Source: an uncultured Alphaproteobacteria bacterium
GTDB taxonomy: Bacteria; Pseudomonadota; Alphaproteobacteria; SP197
Reading direction: 5' to 3'
DNA length: 64,000 nucleotides
Assembly: GCA_958295695.1 (NCBI GenBank)
Contig: OY282363.1
Span: forward strand, 3,042,225 to 3,106,224
Part shown: positions 23,492 to 31,484 of the stretch, in pieces
Position numbering within the stretch: the first letter of the stretch is position 1
Layout: the number at the start of each line of letters is the position of its first letter
The notes under the pieces: model-generated
Database searches by the model: none
What the model saw: only the letters and a program-made list of their open reading frames with translations
Told to the model about the DNA's origin: nothing
Translations under genes and position numbers: made by a program

Positions 23492-23935
23492 TCACCCGGC
23501 CGTGGCGTAGGCGCCCCGTCCCACGGCACAGAGCCGGCCCCTGCCGTCGTAGACCTCGACATCGGCGACCGAGACGGTCCGCCCCTTCTTGACGGCGCGC
23601 GCCTTCGCCGTCATGGCGCCGTCCGGCGCCATGCGAAGATAGTCGATCCGGAGATCGACGGTGGGAAAGCCCATGCGGTTCATGGCGACCGCGAGCGCGA
23701 AGTCGGCGGCGACATCGATGACGGCGGCGAGCACGCCGCCGTGGACGCCTTCCTCGTTCGGCGCGCGCCTGTAGGCTTCCTTGAAGGGGATCGAGAACTC
23801 GACGGTCCCCGCCTCCCGGTCGAAGGCCGCCAGGTCCATCCTCAGGAAGCCGTGGAAGGGCGACCTTTTCCAGCCGCGCCACAACCGCTCGACGTCGATC
23901 TCCAGGGCCGGCGGCGCGGATTGCCCGCCGTCCAT
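23492..23935 (-). CDS. PaaI/hotdog-fold thioesterase family protein
   Basis: A 147-residue hotdog-fold protein. The active-site region NEEGVHGGVLAAVIDVAADFALAVAMN is the typical PaaI-type helix with HGG; the strands VDLRIDYLRMAPDGAMTAKARAVKKGRTVSVADVEVYDGRGRLCAVG are classic. Such enzymes hydrolyse acyl-CoA thioesters. The ATG at 23933-23935 overlaps the TGA of the upstream FAD oxidoreductase (TGATG), so the two are translationally coupled. The substrate is unknown; the coupling suggests it clears a CoA ester in the same pathway. Confidence 0.88.
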   Translation of the reverse strand: MDGGQSAPPALEIDVERLWRGWKRSPFHGFLRMDLAAFDREAGTVEFSIPFKEAYRRAPNEEGVHGGVLAAVIDVAADFALAVAMNRMGFPTVDLRIDYLRMAPDGAMTAKARAVKKGRTVSVADVEVYDGRGRLCAVGRGAYATAG

Positions 23936-25272
23936 CAGTACGGTCCCGGCACGATGGGCGCGCCATCGAAGAAGCGCCGGGGGCGGAAGCGGTCGAGGTC
24001 GTGGCCGGGGTCGCGCCCGCACGCGAGGTCGGCGAGAACGCGGCCCGCGGCGGGGCCGATGCCGAAACCGTGGCCGCTGAAGCCGGTGGCGACGAAGAAG
24101 CCCGGAAGGTCGAGCTCGCCCAGCATCGGCACGGCGTCCGGCGTGACGTCGATCATGCCGGCCCAGGCCTCGGCGAGGCCCACGCCTCCGAGCGCCGGAA
24201 TGCGCCGCGGGATGCGCCGCGCGAGGCGTCGCAGGACGAGCGGCGAGGGGCCGGGGTGCAGCACGCGCCGGCGTTCGAAGGGGCTCGTCCCGTCCGCCGG
24301 CCAGCGCCTCGGGAAGCCCCAGCTTCCGGGGAAACCGGACGGCGCGGCGAGCCTCAGCTTCACGTCCCCGGCCGACTTCCGGAGCAGTCTGGCGAACTTC
24401 GTGGCGTGGCGGAACGAGGCCGGCGAGAGGTAGTGTTCGGCCACGTCGCCCGTGGAGACCGAATAGCAGCCGTCGTTCCGGCGGCGGATGGCGAGTCCGG
24501 GCAGCGAGACGTTGAGCGCCACCGCCTCGGGCGCGGGGTTCGTCCGCGCCGCCGTGGAGCGCACGGCGAGCTGGGGCAGGTCGATCCCTTCGTTGGCCGC
24601 GAAAACGGTCGACCACACGCCGCCGGCCAGCACGACCTGCTCGCAGCGCACCGGCCCCTTCTCGGTGACGATGCCCCCGATCCGGCCGCCCGCGCGGTCG
24701 AGCGCGCGCACGGCGCAGTCCTCGACCACCGCGACGCCGGCGCGCCGCGCGGCCCGCGCCAAGGCCGGCACGGCGAGCCATGGCTCGGCGCGCCCGTCGG
24801 ACGCGGTCATCATGCCCCCCGCGAAGGCGCCCCTCAACGCCGGGAACCGCTCGGCGACCTGGGCTCCGGTCAGCATCGTCGTGTCGAGCTGGCGCCGGAC
24901 GGCGAGGTCGCGCCAGGCTTCCATTCCGGCCAGCGCCGCCTCGTCCTCGGCGAGCTTGACGCAGGCCGACGCGGTGAACGCCAGATCCGCCTCGCCGGTC
25001 TCCCCGGCCAGCCCGCGCCAGATGCGGTTGGCCTCCATCATGATCGGGAGCTCGGCCCAGTCGCGCCCCTGCTGGCGCACCCAGCCCCAGTTCCGGCTCG
25101 ACTGCTCGGCCGCCACCCGGCCTTTCTCGGCCAGCAGGACCGACCGGCCGCGCCTCGCGAGGAACCAGGCGACCGACGCGCCGGCGATCCCCGCGCCGAT
25201 CACCGCCACGTCGACCACCTCGGGCAGCGGATCCGAGAACCGGACCGGCGTCTCGGGCGTCAGCATCGGCAC
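23935..25272 (-). CDS. FAD-dependent amine/amino-acid oxidoreductase (DAO family)
   Basis: A 445-residue D-amino-acid-oxidase/glycine-oxidase-type flavoprotein. The dinucleotide-binding fold VAVIGAGIAGASVAWFLARRG begins near residue 22, the second FAD contact NWGWVRQQGRD follows near residue 60, and the C-terminal FAD/substrate motif is PGFFVATGFSGHGFGIGPAAGRVLAD. It oxidises a secondary or primary amine with FAD as cofactor; the substrate is not fixed by sequence. It starts 11 bases after the DksA-like gene and its stop overlaps the thioesterase start, so the three make one operon. Confidence 0.9.
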   Translation of the reverse strand: MPMLTPETPVRFSDPLPEVVDVAVIGAGIAGASVAWFLARRGRSVLLAEKGRVAAEQSSRNWGWVRQQGRDWAELPIMMEANRIWRGLAGETGEADLAFTASACVKLAEDEAALAGMEAWRDLAVRRQLDTTMLTGAQVAERFPALRGAFAGGMMTASDGRAEPWLAVPALARAARRAGVAVVEDCAVRALDRAGGRIGGIVTEKGPVRCEQVVLAGGVWSTVFAANEGIDLPQLAVRSTAARTNPAPEAVALNVSLPGLAIRRRNDGCYSVSTGDVAEHYLSPASFRHATKFARLLRKSAGDVKLRLAAPSGFPGSWGFPRRWPADGTSPFERRRVLHPGPSPLVLRRLARRIPRRIPALGGVGLAEAWAGMIDVTPDAVPMLGELDLPGFFVATGFSGHGFGIGPAAGRVLADLACGRDPGHDLDRFRPRRFFDGAPIVPGPY

Positions 25273-25282
25273 GGCGATGTCC

Positions 25283-25627
25283 TCAGCCGGCGCGCCCGGC
25301 GCATCCGATGCAGGTCTGGATGGCGGGATCGAACTCGAGCCGCTTCAACCCGATCTCCTCGCCGCATTCGACGCAGTAGCCGTACTCGCCGCTGGCCAGC
25401 CGTTCGAGGGCCCGCTCGATCCGGCGCCGCTCGCCCCGGCGGCGGCGTTCCTGGGCCTCGGCCATGGCCTGGACCTGCATGGCGTCCATGCGCGAGAGAC
25501 GTCCGACGCTCTGCGGGTCGAGCGCGGCGGGTTCGCGGTCGGCGGCGGTCGCGGTCCCGTCGGCGTCGAGCTCGGCGAGCCGGGCCTCAAGCAGGGCGGC
25601 GACGCCGGGTTTCTCCGTTCCGGACAT
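25283..25627 (-). CDS. DksA/TraR-type zinc-finger protein
   Basis: A 114-residue protein with a coiled-coil middle (about residues 10-75) and the C4 zinc finger CVECGEEI...CIGC at the end, the DksA/TraR arrangement. True DksA binds the RNA polymerase secondary channel and works with ppGpp; this shorter protein, with RLSRMDAMQVQAMAEAQERRR in the helix pair, belongs to the broader family. The ATG at 25627 gives a compact N-terminus; an upstream ATG at 25678 is possible. It is the first gene of a three-gene operon with an FAD oxidoreductase and a thioesterase. Confidence 0.85.
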   Translation of the reverse strand: MSGTEKPGVAALLEARLAELDADGTATAADREPAALDPQSVGRLSRMDAMQVQAMAEAQERRRRGERRRIERALERLASGEYGYCVECGEEIGLKRLEFDPAIQTCIGCAGRAG

Positions 25628-25758
25628 CGGACGGAAAGGGTAACGCCGATCCGCGTTCGTGGGTATCGTCGGTTTCATGAAAATGCGTCCGGGCTTTGCG
25701 CGCCCGCGGCGTTTCCCGTACGGTCGTTCAATATCCCGAGTCGGCGCAGGAGAGAGCC

Positions 25759-26877
25759 ATGGCCAGCGTTGCCGCCCTTCCGGTTTCCGGCTTTCACGAC
25801 GATCCCGAGCGCTCGCAGACCATGCGGGCCTCGTACTACCACGACCCCGCGGTCTTCGAGCGCGAGAAGGCGGCCGTCTTCCACGCGACTTGGCAGTATG
25901 TCGGGCACCTCTCGATGCTGCCGGAACCGGGCAGCTACATCGTGCGCGACATCCTGGACCAGTCGGTGCTGGTCGCGCGCACGTCGCGGGGCGAGATCAA
26001 GGCGTTCTTCAACGTCTGCCAGCACCGCGCCCACCGCCTGCTCGAAGGCGAGGGCCGGCTGGGGCCGACGATCGCCTGTCCCTATCACAACTGGTCCTAC
26101 GGCCAGGACGGCGCGCTCAGGACTGCGCGCGGTTCCGAGAAGATGGCGGGCTTCGACCCCGGGCAGTACCGCCTCGAGCCCGTCCGAATCGGCGAGATGC
26201 TGGGCTTCCTCTTCGTCAACCTGGACGGCCGGGCGCCGGACTTCGGGACGGTCGCCGGCGCGCTCGAGGCCGAGATCGCCGAGTTCTCGCCCCATGCGGC
26301 CAGCCTCAAGTGCGCGGACCGAGGCGAGTACCGGCTGCGCGCCAACTGGAAGAACTCGATCGAGAACTACGACGAATGCTTCCACTGCCCCAACCGGCAT
26401 CCCACGCTGATGGAGGAGGCGATCGACTGGGGCAGCTACCGCATCCACACCCACGACCATCACCACACCCATTCCAGCACCGAGAAGAACGTCGCCTACG
26501 CGACGAAGACCGAAGGCGCGGCCCGGCCCGAGAGCTTCGCGAGCTGGCTCCTGTGGCCCAACTGGGTGATCGAGGCCTATCCCGGCGGCAACCTCACGGT
26601 CTTCCACCACGACGCCATCGGGCCCGAGCTCACGATCCAGCGCTGCGAGTGGTACTTCACCCACGACACGCCGACCGAACAGGAGCGCGAGGTGATCGAT
26701 TTCGTGCACAAGGTCCGGCTCGAGGACATCCCGCTGTGCGAAAGCGTGCAGCGGGGCCTCCACAGCCTCGGCTACCGCCAGGGCCGCTTCGTCGTCGATC
26801 CGGGCCGCACGGAGATCAGCGAGCACGCCGTCCACGACTTCCAGCGCAAGTGGCTGAAGGCCATGGGCGAGCGGTAG
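25759..26877 (+). CDS. Rieske non-heme iron oxygenase alpha subunit, copy 1
   Basis: A 372-residue ring-hydroxylating oxygenase large subunit. The Rieske 2Fe-2S ligands are Cys87/His89 (CQHRAH) and Cys107/His110 (CPYHNW). The mononuclear iron motif is ENYDECFHCPNRH, with His209 and His214 and the bridging acid at 205. Related enzymes include carnitine/choline monooxygenases and demethylases. A histidine-rich loop THDHHHTHSS near 240-249 is notable. Start ATG 25759 has GGAGAGAG upstream. No reductase or beta subunit adjoins; it ends 85 bases before a convergent binding-protein gene, with a strong hairpin between. The substrate is not known. Confidence 0.92.
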   Translation: MASVAALPVSGFHDDPERSQTMRASYYHDPAVFEREKAAVFHATWQYVGHLSMLPEPGSYIVRDILDQSVLVARTSRGEIKAFFNVCQHRAHRLLEGEGRLGPTIACPYHNWSYGQDGALRTARGSEKMAGFDPGQYRLEPVRIGEMLGFLFVNLDGRAPDFGTVAGALEAEIAEFSPHAASLKCADRGEYRLRANWKNSIENYDECFHCPNRHPTLMEEAIDWGSYRIHTHDHHHTHSSTEKNVAYATKTEGAARPESFASWLLWPNWVIEAYPGGNLTVFHHDAIGPELTIQRCEWYFTHDTPTEQEREVIDFVHKVRLEDIPLCESVQRGLHSLGYRQGRFVVDPGRTEISEHAVHDFQRKWLKAMGER

Positions 26878-26920
26878 AGGGGTTTTGCCGGTCTAGCCTC
26901 AAGCGCCCGGCGCCCGAGGG

Positions 26921-26953
26921 CCGCCAACCCGGTCCGAGGGACCGGGTTGGCGG
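26921..26953. terminator. Perfect 15-base-pair hairpin between convergent genes
   Basis: CCGCCAACCCGGTCC, loop GAG, GGACCGGGTTGGCGG: a perfect stem placed between the Rieske oxygenase (+) and the binding protein (-). The plus strand is followed by AAAAG rather than T, so it lacks a U tract, but its position and symmetry suit a bidirectional terminator. Confidence 0.65.
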
Positions 26954-26962
26954 AAAAGAACC

Positions 26963-28087
26963 CTACAACCCGGCCTGGATGTCTTCCCAGGTCTGGGCCA
27001 TCTCCTCATCGACTCCCGGATTGGCGGGAACCCAGAAGGTCGTCCCGTCCATCAGGGCCATGGGGTCCTCGTAGCCGAGGTTCCTCAGGGTCTGCGGATC
27101 GACCAGGTCGAAGGACTTCTGGTTGCCGTGGCCGTAGCCGTAGGCCTCGATCAGGAACTTGCCCGACTCCGGCGCCAGCCAGGCGTCGATGAAGTCGTAG
27201 ACGAGGCCCTCGTCGGCCCCGGACCCCGCCTGCCAGACGAGACCGCAGGCCCAGCCGAAGGCGCCTTCCTTCGGCGCGGCGAAAGCGACCGGGATGTCCT
27301 GCTCGAGGAGGTTCACCAGCGACTCGTTCCAAGAGTAGGCCACCGCGCACTCGCCCGTCGCGACCGCGTGCTCCATGTCGGTCTGGCTCTCCCAGTAGAA
27401 CCGGACCAGGGGCCGCTGGACGCGCGCCATGTCGGCGGCCTCGGCGATCTGCTCGCTGGTCGGGTTGATCGGATCGTGACCCAGGATCTTCAGCGCGATC
27501 GAGAGCATCGCCGAGTCGGCGCGGGCGCAGACGCGACCGGCGAACTGCTCGTCCCACATCATCATCCAGGTCTCTTCGCCGTCATACATGTCCGTGCGAT
27601 AGAGCATGGACGACAGGCCGAAGTCGGTCAGGACCATGTAGACGTCGCCGTCGATCATCGCGCCCTGCATGGTGTGGAGCGACGGGAACATGTCGTCCCA
27701 GGCGGCGACCCGGGACGGATCGATCGGCTGGATGACGCCGCCCGCCTGCCATCTCGGCACGTCGTTGATGCAGGGATGCGCGATGTCGGACTGGAATCCG
27801 GCGCGGATCTTCTGGAAGGCGGCCTCGCCCGAATCGAAGACGGTCCAGGCCGGCGAGCCGCCGTGCTTGTCGATGTAGGACTGGTGCAGCTCGGGAACCT
27901 CGTAGCCCGACCAGGTGAAGTAGAGAAGGTCCTCGGCGGCGGCGCGCGCCGAACCCGGCGCCATGGAGGTCGCGACGGGCGCGAGGCCCGCGGCGGCGGT
28001 CGCTTGCAGGAACCGTCGGCGGTCGATGCGACCGTGGACCAGCCGGTTCTGCAGCTTCTCCACGTTCGGTTGCTTCAAGACATGCAT
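26963..28087 (-). CDS. ABC transporter substrate-binding protein, spermidine/putrescine (PotD) type
   Basis: A 374-residue extracytoplasmic binding protein with twin-arginine-like signal RIDRRRFLQATAAAGLAPVA and cleavage near ARA. The body is of the PotD/PotF type: LLYFTWSGYEVPEL, then DIAHPCINDVPRWQAGGVIQPID, and PAWTVFDSGEAAFQKIRAG. PotD relatives bind polyamines; others bind thiamine or sugars, so the ligand is an inference. I use ATG 28087 (MHVLKQP) with GGGAG upstream; the longer frame to 28156 has a poor start. No permease or ATPase lies nearby on either side. Confidence 0.88.
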   Translation of the reverse strand: MHVLKQPNVEKLQNRLVHGRIDRRRFLQATAAAGLAPVATSMAPGSARAAAEDLLYFTWSGYEVPELHQSYIDKHGGSPAWTVFDSGEAAFQKIRAGFQSDIAHPCINDVPRWQAGGVIQPIDPSRVAAWDDMFPSLHTMQGAMIDGDVYMVLTDFGLSSMLYRTDMYDGEETWMMMWDEQFAGRVCARADSAMLSIALKILGHDPINPTSEQIAEAADMARVQRPLVRFYWESQTDMEHAVATGECAVAYSWNESLVNLLEQDIPVAFAAPKEGAFGWACGLVWQAGSGADEGLVYDFIDAWLAPESGKFLIEAYGYGHGNQKSFDLVDPQTLRNLGYEDPMALMDGTTFWVPANPGVDEEMAQTWEDIQAGL

Positions 28088-28193
28088 CGTCTTCTGTCTC
28101 CCTAGTTCTGTGCCTCGTGCGGCGGCGCCCGCCATCTTCGTCATGTAAGGCCCCACGCCGCCCGGGCGGCGGAGCCGGCCGGATTATAGGCAC

Positions 28194-28220
28194 ATGTGCG
28201 GGCGCTTCACAATTCACCGC
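28194..28220 (+). pseudogene. Possible SRAP (YedK/HMCES) N-terminal relic
   Basis: ATG at 28194 opens with MCGRFTI, the invariant start of SRAP proteins, in which Cys2 forms the crosslink to abasic sites. The match ends after about eight codons (HRHDRAV follows) and no further SRAP sequence is seen. A TATAGG box lies just upstream. The short length means coincidence is possible, but the motif, start codon and spacing fit a truncated gene. Confidence 0.35.
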
Positions 28221-28300
28221 CACGACCGGGCCGTCCCGGGCCGAATCGGCGCTATGCGCGGAACCCGTCCCGCCCGCGCCGCGCTCCCGGGCCGGAACGG

Positions 28301-28852
28301 TCAGGCGGGCTCGACCCAGGTGGCGAGCGGGCCCCTGTCGCCCTCGCGCCAGCGCACGCGCACGCGCTGGTTCGGCTCCAGCCGCAGGACGCCGGTCTTC
28401 GGCAGGACGCGGCCGGGGATGAAGATGTCGCGGCCGCCGTCGTCGGGAACGACGAATCCGAAACCCTTGTTCGTGTCGAAGAACTTCACCACGCCCTCGG
28501 CCTCGTGCTCCTCGCCGGCGCCCCGGTCGAAGCCGGCGCCCCGGTCGAAGCCGCCGCGCGGGCCGCGATAGCCGCCCCCGAAGGACGGTTGCTCGGCCGT
28601 CGAGATATCGACATGGTGGATCCGGACGACTTGGAGACCGCGCTCGGCGCGGGCGATGTCGCATTCGACGGTCGCGCCGTTCGGCAGGTCCGTCATGCCC
28701 GCCTGGGAGACGATCGACGCATGGACGAACACATCGGGCTCGTCCGGGGAGACTTGGACGAAGCCGAATCCCTTCGTCGTGTTGAACCACTTGACCTTGG
28801 CCGTCACGTGGGCGCGCTCGTCCGGCAAACCCGGTCCGCTGAAGTCAGACAT
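28301..28852 (-). CDS. Cold-shock protein with two CSD domains
   Basis: A 183-residue protein with two cold-shock domains. Domain 1 (about 20-85) has VKWFNTTKGFGFVQ and DVFVHASIV. Domain 2 (about 120-182) has VKFFDTNKGFGFVVPDDGGR and DIFIPGRVL. The RNP-1 type KGFGFV motif is present in both; RNP-2 is VFVHAS in the first and the divergent IFIPGR in the second. They are joined by a glycine/arginine-rich linker with a repeated GFDRGAG. Two-domain cold-shock proteins are usual in alphaproteobacteria and bind single-stranded nucleic acid. A promoter at 28988-29016 leaves a leader of about 130 bases, typical for cold-shock mRNAs. Confidence 0.92.
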   Translation of the reverse strand: MSDFSGPGLPDERAHVTAKVKWFNTTKGFGFVQVSPDEPDVFVHASIVSQAGMTDLPNGATVECDIARAERGLQVVRIHHVDISTAEQPSFGGGYRGPRGGFDRGAGFDRGAGEEHEAEGVVKFFDTNKGFGFVVPDDGGRDIFIPGRVLPKTGVLRLEPNQRVRVRWREGDRGPLATWVEPA

Positions 28853-28987
28853 GCGACTCCACACTCCCTCCGGTTGGCCGACGCGGCATGGGCCGGACCG
28901 GACACCTCAAGGCGGCGACTTTCAAGGAACGCCCCCGTCCGCGGGAGAGCCGCGGACCGCCGTGTCGCGTGGCGCGCCTCTGATTCG

Positions 28988-29016
28988 GAGATATCGTGCC
29001 CCAATCCGCGACACAA
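28988..29016 (-). promoter_or_regulatory. Putative promoter of the cold-shock gene, with long leader
   Basis: Reverse strand: TTGTGT (29011-29016), 17-base spacer, TATCTC (28988-28993). It would start a 5' leader of about 130 bases ahead of the ATG at 28852, in keeping with regulation through mRNA structure seen in cold-shock genes. Confidence 0.45.
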
Positions 29017-29133
29017 GCAAGCAGATTCTGGCCGCCGCCGTCGGGGGGCCGGACAGGGGCGGCGGGCGGATTGTCGATCCGCGGTCCGGCAGGGTCGCGG
29101 CGGAACCCCGAAGAGAGGAAGGGCGAGAACGGT

Positions 29134-29469
29134 TTGAACCGCAAGCTCAAGTCGTCGATCTGGGTCGAGGCCCAGATCCGCCGATGCAATCTCCTGACCC
29201 TGCCGTTTTATGTCGTCCGACGCGGCGACCCGGACGCCGGCGCGGTCTTCGTCAAGCTGGTCCGGGGGGCCGGAGGGGCGCTCGTCCTGTCGCCGGCCCG
29301 CGACGCGGAGGGCGGCCCCGCCTGGCGGAGGCCCCTGGGCGAGGATCCCGTGACCGAAGCGGCGGCCGACTCCTGGCTGGAGCGACAGCAAGGCTACGAT
29401 CCCGACCTGTGGATCGTCGAGATCGAGGACAGCGCCGGCCGGTGGGAGCCCGACGAGCCGATCCTGTGA
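29134..29469 (+). CDS. DUF1491-family protein
   Basis: A 111-residue protein of the alphaproteobacterial DUF1491 family: LKSSIWVEAQIRRCN at the start, VVRRGDPDAGAVFVKLVR and the closing DPDLWIVEIEDSAGRW are characteristic. The start is TTG at 29134, chosen because homology begins there and purine-rich GAGAGGAAGGGCGAG precedes it. The function of the family is unknown. It is divergent from the cold-shock gene. Confidence 0.8.
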   Translation: MNRKLKSSIWVEAQIRRCNLLTLPFYVVRRGDPDAGAVFVKLVRGAGGALVLSPARDAEGGPAWRRPLGEDPVTEAAADSWLERQQGYDPDLWIVEIEDSAGRWEPDEPIL

Positions 29470-29845
29470 CCGGCGGGGATTTTCGCGATGCGCCGGAAAC
29501 CGCGCCGCCGGTCTCGAACACGTCTCCGAACATGATATGGGCGCCTCGGGCGCCGTCGATTCGCCTTGGCGACCGGCAAACGACGACGGCGATGACAGGC
29601 TGCTCGCGGCGGTGGGAATCCCGGTGGAGCTGTTCGGAATATCGAGGCGGCAAACCGTGGACCCCAAGGCATCCCATCGCGAACCGAGGTTGCCTTGTGA
29701 ACTTCGATTGAACGGCGTTCAATCGGGCGCGGAAGGCGTCGAGATCGAGAGCACGAGGAAAAAGGGCGGCGCTGTCGATACACACGGAGCCCGCGAACAA
29801 TAGCGTCTTCGTCCATGCGGCGGAGGCCGATTTCCGCGGGAACCC
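29470..29845. other. Intergenic stretch without recognisable gene
   Basis: About 375 bases between DUF1491 and the methylase relic. Several frames are open but none has family resemblance; the base composition is lower in G+C than the flanks (for example 29575-29780). It may be further decayed sequence downstream of the methylase fragment. Confidence 0.4.
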
Positions 29846-30060
29846 ACGCGGAGAGGTCGGCGCCCGAACGCGACGCTCGGCAAGCGCGTTGCGCGCCATC
29901 TCGACGTAAACGGGATCGGATTCCAGTCCGATTCCGTCATAGCCCACGGCGTTCGCCGCCGCCAGCATCGAGCCGGGGCCGGCGGAGGGGTCGAGGACCG
30001 CGTCCTCGCCGAGCGGCAGCGACGCCCTGACGTCAAGCGCCGCTTCGCCCCGGCCGCGGG
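29845..30060 (-). pseudogene. DNA methyltransferase C-terminal relic (N4/N6 type)
   Basis: The reverse strand encodes LPLGEDAVLDPSAGPGSMLA and then AANAVGYDGIGLESDPVYVEMARNALAERR, the S-adenosylmethionine-binding motif I of site-specific DNA methylases (VLDPFAGSGT...AAxxxGxxxIGIExDxxYxxxAxxRL). The usual Phe in DPFAG is Ser and the loop SGT is altered (PGS). Upstream, the catalytic (D/S/N)PPY part is absent, as the sequence runs straight into the region before the sarcosine oxidase gene. It is therefore a fragment. No restriction endonuclease gene is nearby. Confidence 0.6.
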
Positions 30061-30085
30061 GACACGATCCGCGAGGGAGCCCGCG

Positions 30086-31339
30086 TCAGTGGCTCGCCGC
30101 GGTCGCCGCCTTGTCGTCGAGCAGCTTGAAGGTCGAAAAGCGCTCCAGGGAGAACGCCTCGATGAGCTCGGGCGTTTCGTCCCGGGCGATGAGCTCGGCG
30201 TTCGTCTTGCCGCAGATCGGGGTGGCCTTGAAGCCCCAGGTGCCCCAACCGGCGTCGAGGTAGTAGTTCTTCACCTCCGACTTGCCCATCACGGGCGAGT
30301 AGTCGGGCGTCATGTCGGTCATGCCGGCCCACTGGCGCAGGATCTTGATCTCGGCGAGGAAGGGGAAGATCTCGAGCACGCCGACCATCCAGGCCTCCTT
30401 CATCTCGAGCGTCGCGTCCGTGTTGTAGCGCGTGTAGGGGTCCGACCCGCCGCCGATCACGACCTCGCCGCGGGCGGTCTGGCTCATGTAGACGTGATGC
30501 TGGGCGCTCGACACGAGCGGATCGAGGAAACGCTTGAGCGGCTGGGTCACGCACGCCTGGAGCGGGAAGGTCTTGATCGGGAGCTTGATGCCGGCCATCC
30601 GCGCGACCTCGCCCGACATGCCGGCGACGCACTGGATGACCTTGCCGGCCTTCACCGTGCCGCGGTCGGTGTGGACCTCGGTGACCTTGCGGCCGCCGTT
30701 CGCGCTCTCGATGCCGAACCCGGTGACCTCGGTGTTCTGGTGGATCTCGACGCCCCGCTTCCAGGCGCCCGATCCGTAGCCCCAGGCGACGGCGTCGTGG
30801 CGCGCGATGGACCCCGGGTGATGGACCAGGGCGCCCAGCACCGGAAAACGCACATCGTCGGACAGGTTCATGAAGGGGACGAGGCGGCGCAGCTCGTCCC
30901 GGCCGACCAGATCGCTGCGGATACCGAAATGGCGGGACACCTCGTCGCGCCAGCGCATGGAGCGCATCTGCGCGTCGGTGTGCGCCAGCGTGATCTGCGC
31001 GCGCTCGGACAGCATCAGGTTGAGGTCGAAGTCGTGCGCAAGGTCGCGGTAGAGCCTGACCGAGGCGTCGTAGAACCTCACCCCGTCGGGCGTCAGGTAG
31101 TTCGAGCGGATCACCATGGTGTTCCGCCCGGTGTTGCCCGAGCCGATGTAGCTCTTCTCCAGCACCGCCACGTCGGTGACGCCCCAGTCCCTCGCCAGAT
31201 AGTAGGCCGTGGCGAGCCCGTGGCCTCCGCCGCCCACGATCACGACGTCGTAGGACGGTTTGAGGTCCGTGGGCGTCGGCAGCGCGCGGGGCGGCGCGCC
31301 GTCCTTCTTGAGGCCCAGCTTCAGGAGCGAAAACGGCAT
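30086..31339 (-). CDS. soxB: Sarcosine oxidase beta subunit-like FAD oxidoreductase
   Basis: A 417-residue flavoprotein of the heterotetrameric sarcosine oxidase beta (SoxB) type. VVIVGGGGHGLATAYYLA (near residue 32) binds FAD; YIGSGNTGRNTMVIRSNYL and LVHHPGSIARHDAVAWGYGSGA are typical SoxB stretches, and a His residue in this latter region is the covalent FMN site in known enzymes. WAGMTDMTPDYSPVMG is the closing motif. SoxB oxidises sarcosine to glycine and formaldehyde-level products as part of a four-subunit complex with SoxA, SoxD and SoxG, none of which adjoins. It may work alone on another methylated amine, or partners may lie elsewhere. Confidence 0.85.
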   Translation of the reverse strand: MPFSLLKLGLKKDGAPPRALPTPTDLKPSYDVVIVGGGGHGLATAYYLARDWGVTDVAVLEKSYIGSGNTGRNTMVIRSNYLTPDGVRFYDASVRLYRDLAHDFDLNLMLSERAQITLAHTDAQMRSMRWRDEVSRHFGIRSDLVGRDELRRLVPFMNLSDDVRFPVLGALVHHPGSIARHDAVAWGYGSGAWKRGVEIHQNTEVTGFGIESANGGRKVTEVHTDRGTVKAGKVIQCVAGMSGEVARMAGIKLPIKTFPLQACVTQPLKRFLDPLVSSAQHHVYMSQTARGEVVIGGGSDPYTRYNTDATLEMKEAWMVGVLEIFPFLAEIKILRQWAGMTDMTPDYSPVMGKSEVKNYYLDAGWGTWGFKATPICGKTNAELIARDETPELIEAFSLERFSTFKLLDDKAATAASH

Positions 31340-31429
31340 GGGGTCCGGCGTCCGTCACGGGATCGCGGAGAGATAACGCCAACGGAGCCGGCTGGCAATC
31401 GGCGACGGGCGCCGCGTCCAGCGCGGCGC

Positions 31430-31457
31430 TTGTCGCCGCCCGCGCCGCTGCTACGCT
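31430..31457 (+). promoter_or_regulatory. Putative promoter of NAD-glutamate dehydrogenase
   Basis: TTGTCG (31430-31435), 16-base spacer, TACGCT (31452-31457), leaving about 28 bases to the ATG at 31485 with GGGGAGG in between. Confidence 0.4.
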
Positions 31458-31484
31458 GTGCGGGGCGGCTGAGGGGAGGCGGCC

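Noticed and set aside
21014-24433. 1139-codon plus-strand frame with valine-rich runs (VVAVVVVAFVVVVVV)
   Set aside because: The valine runs are the antisense of the ZnuA His/Asp repeat. Only the short part near 22290-22420 is real znuC sequence.
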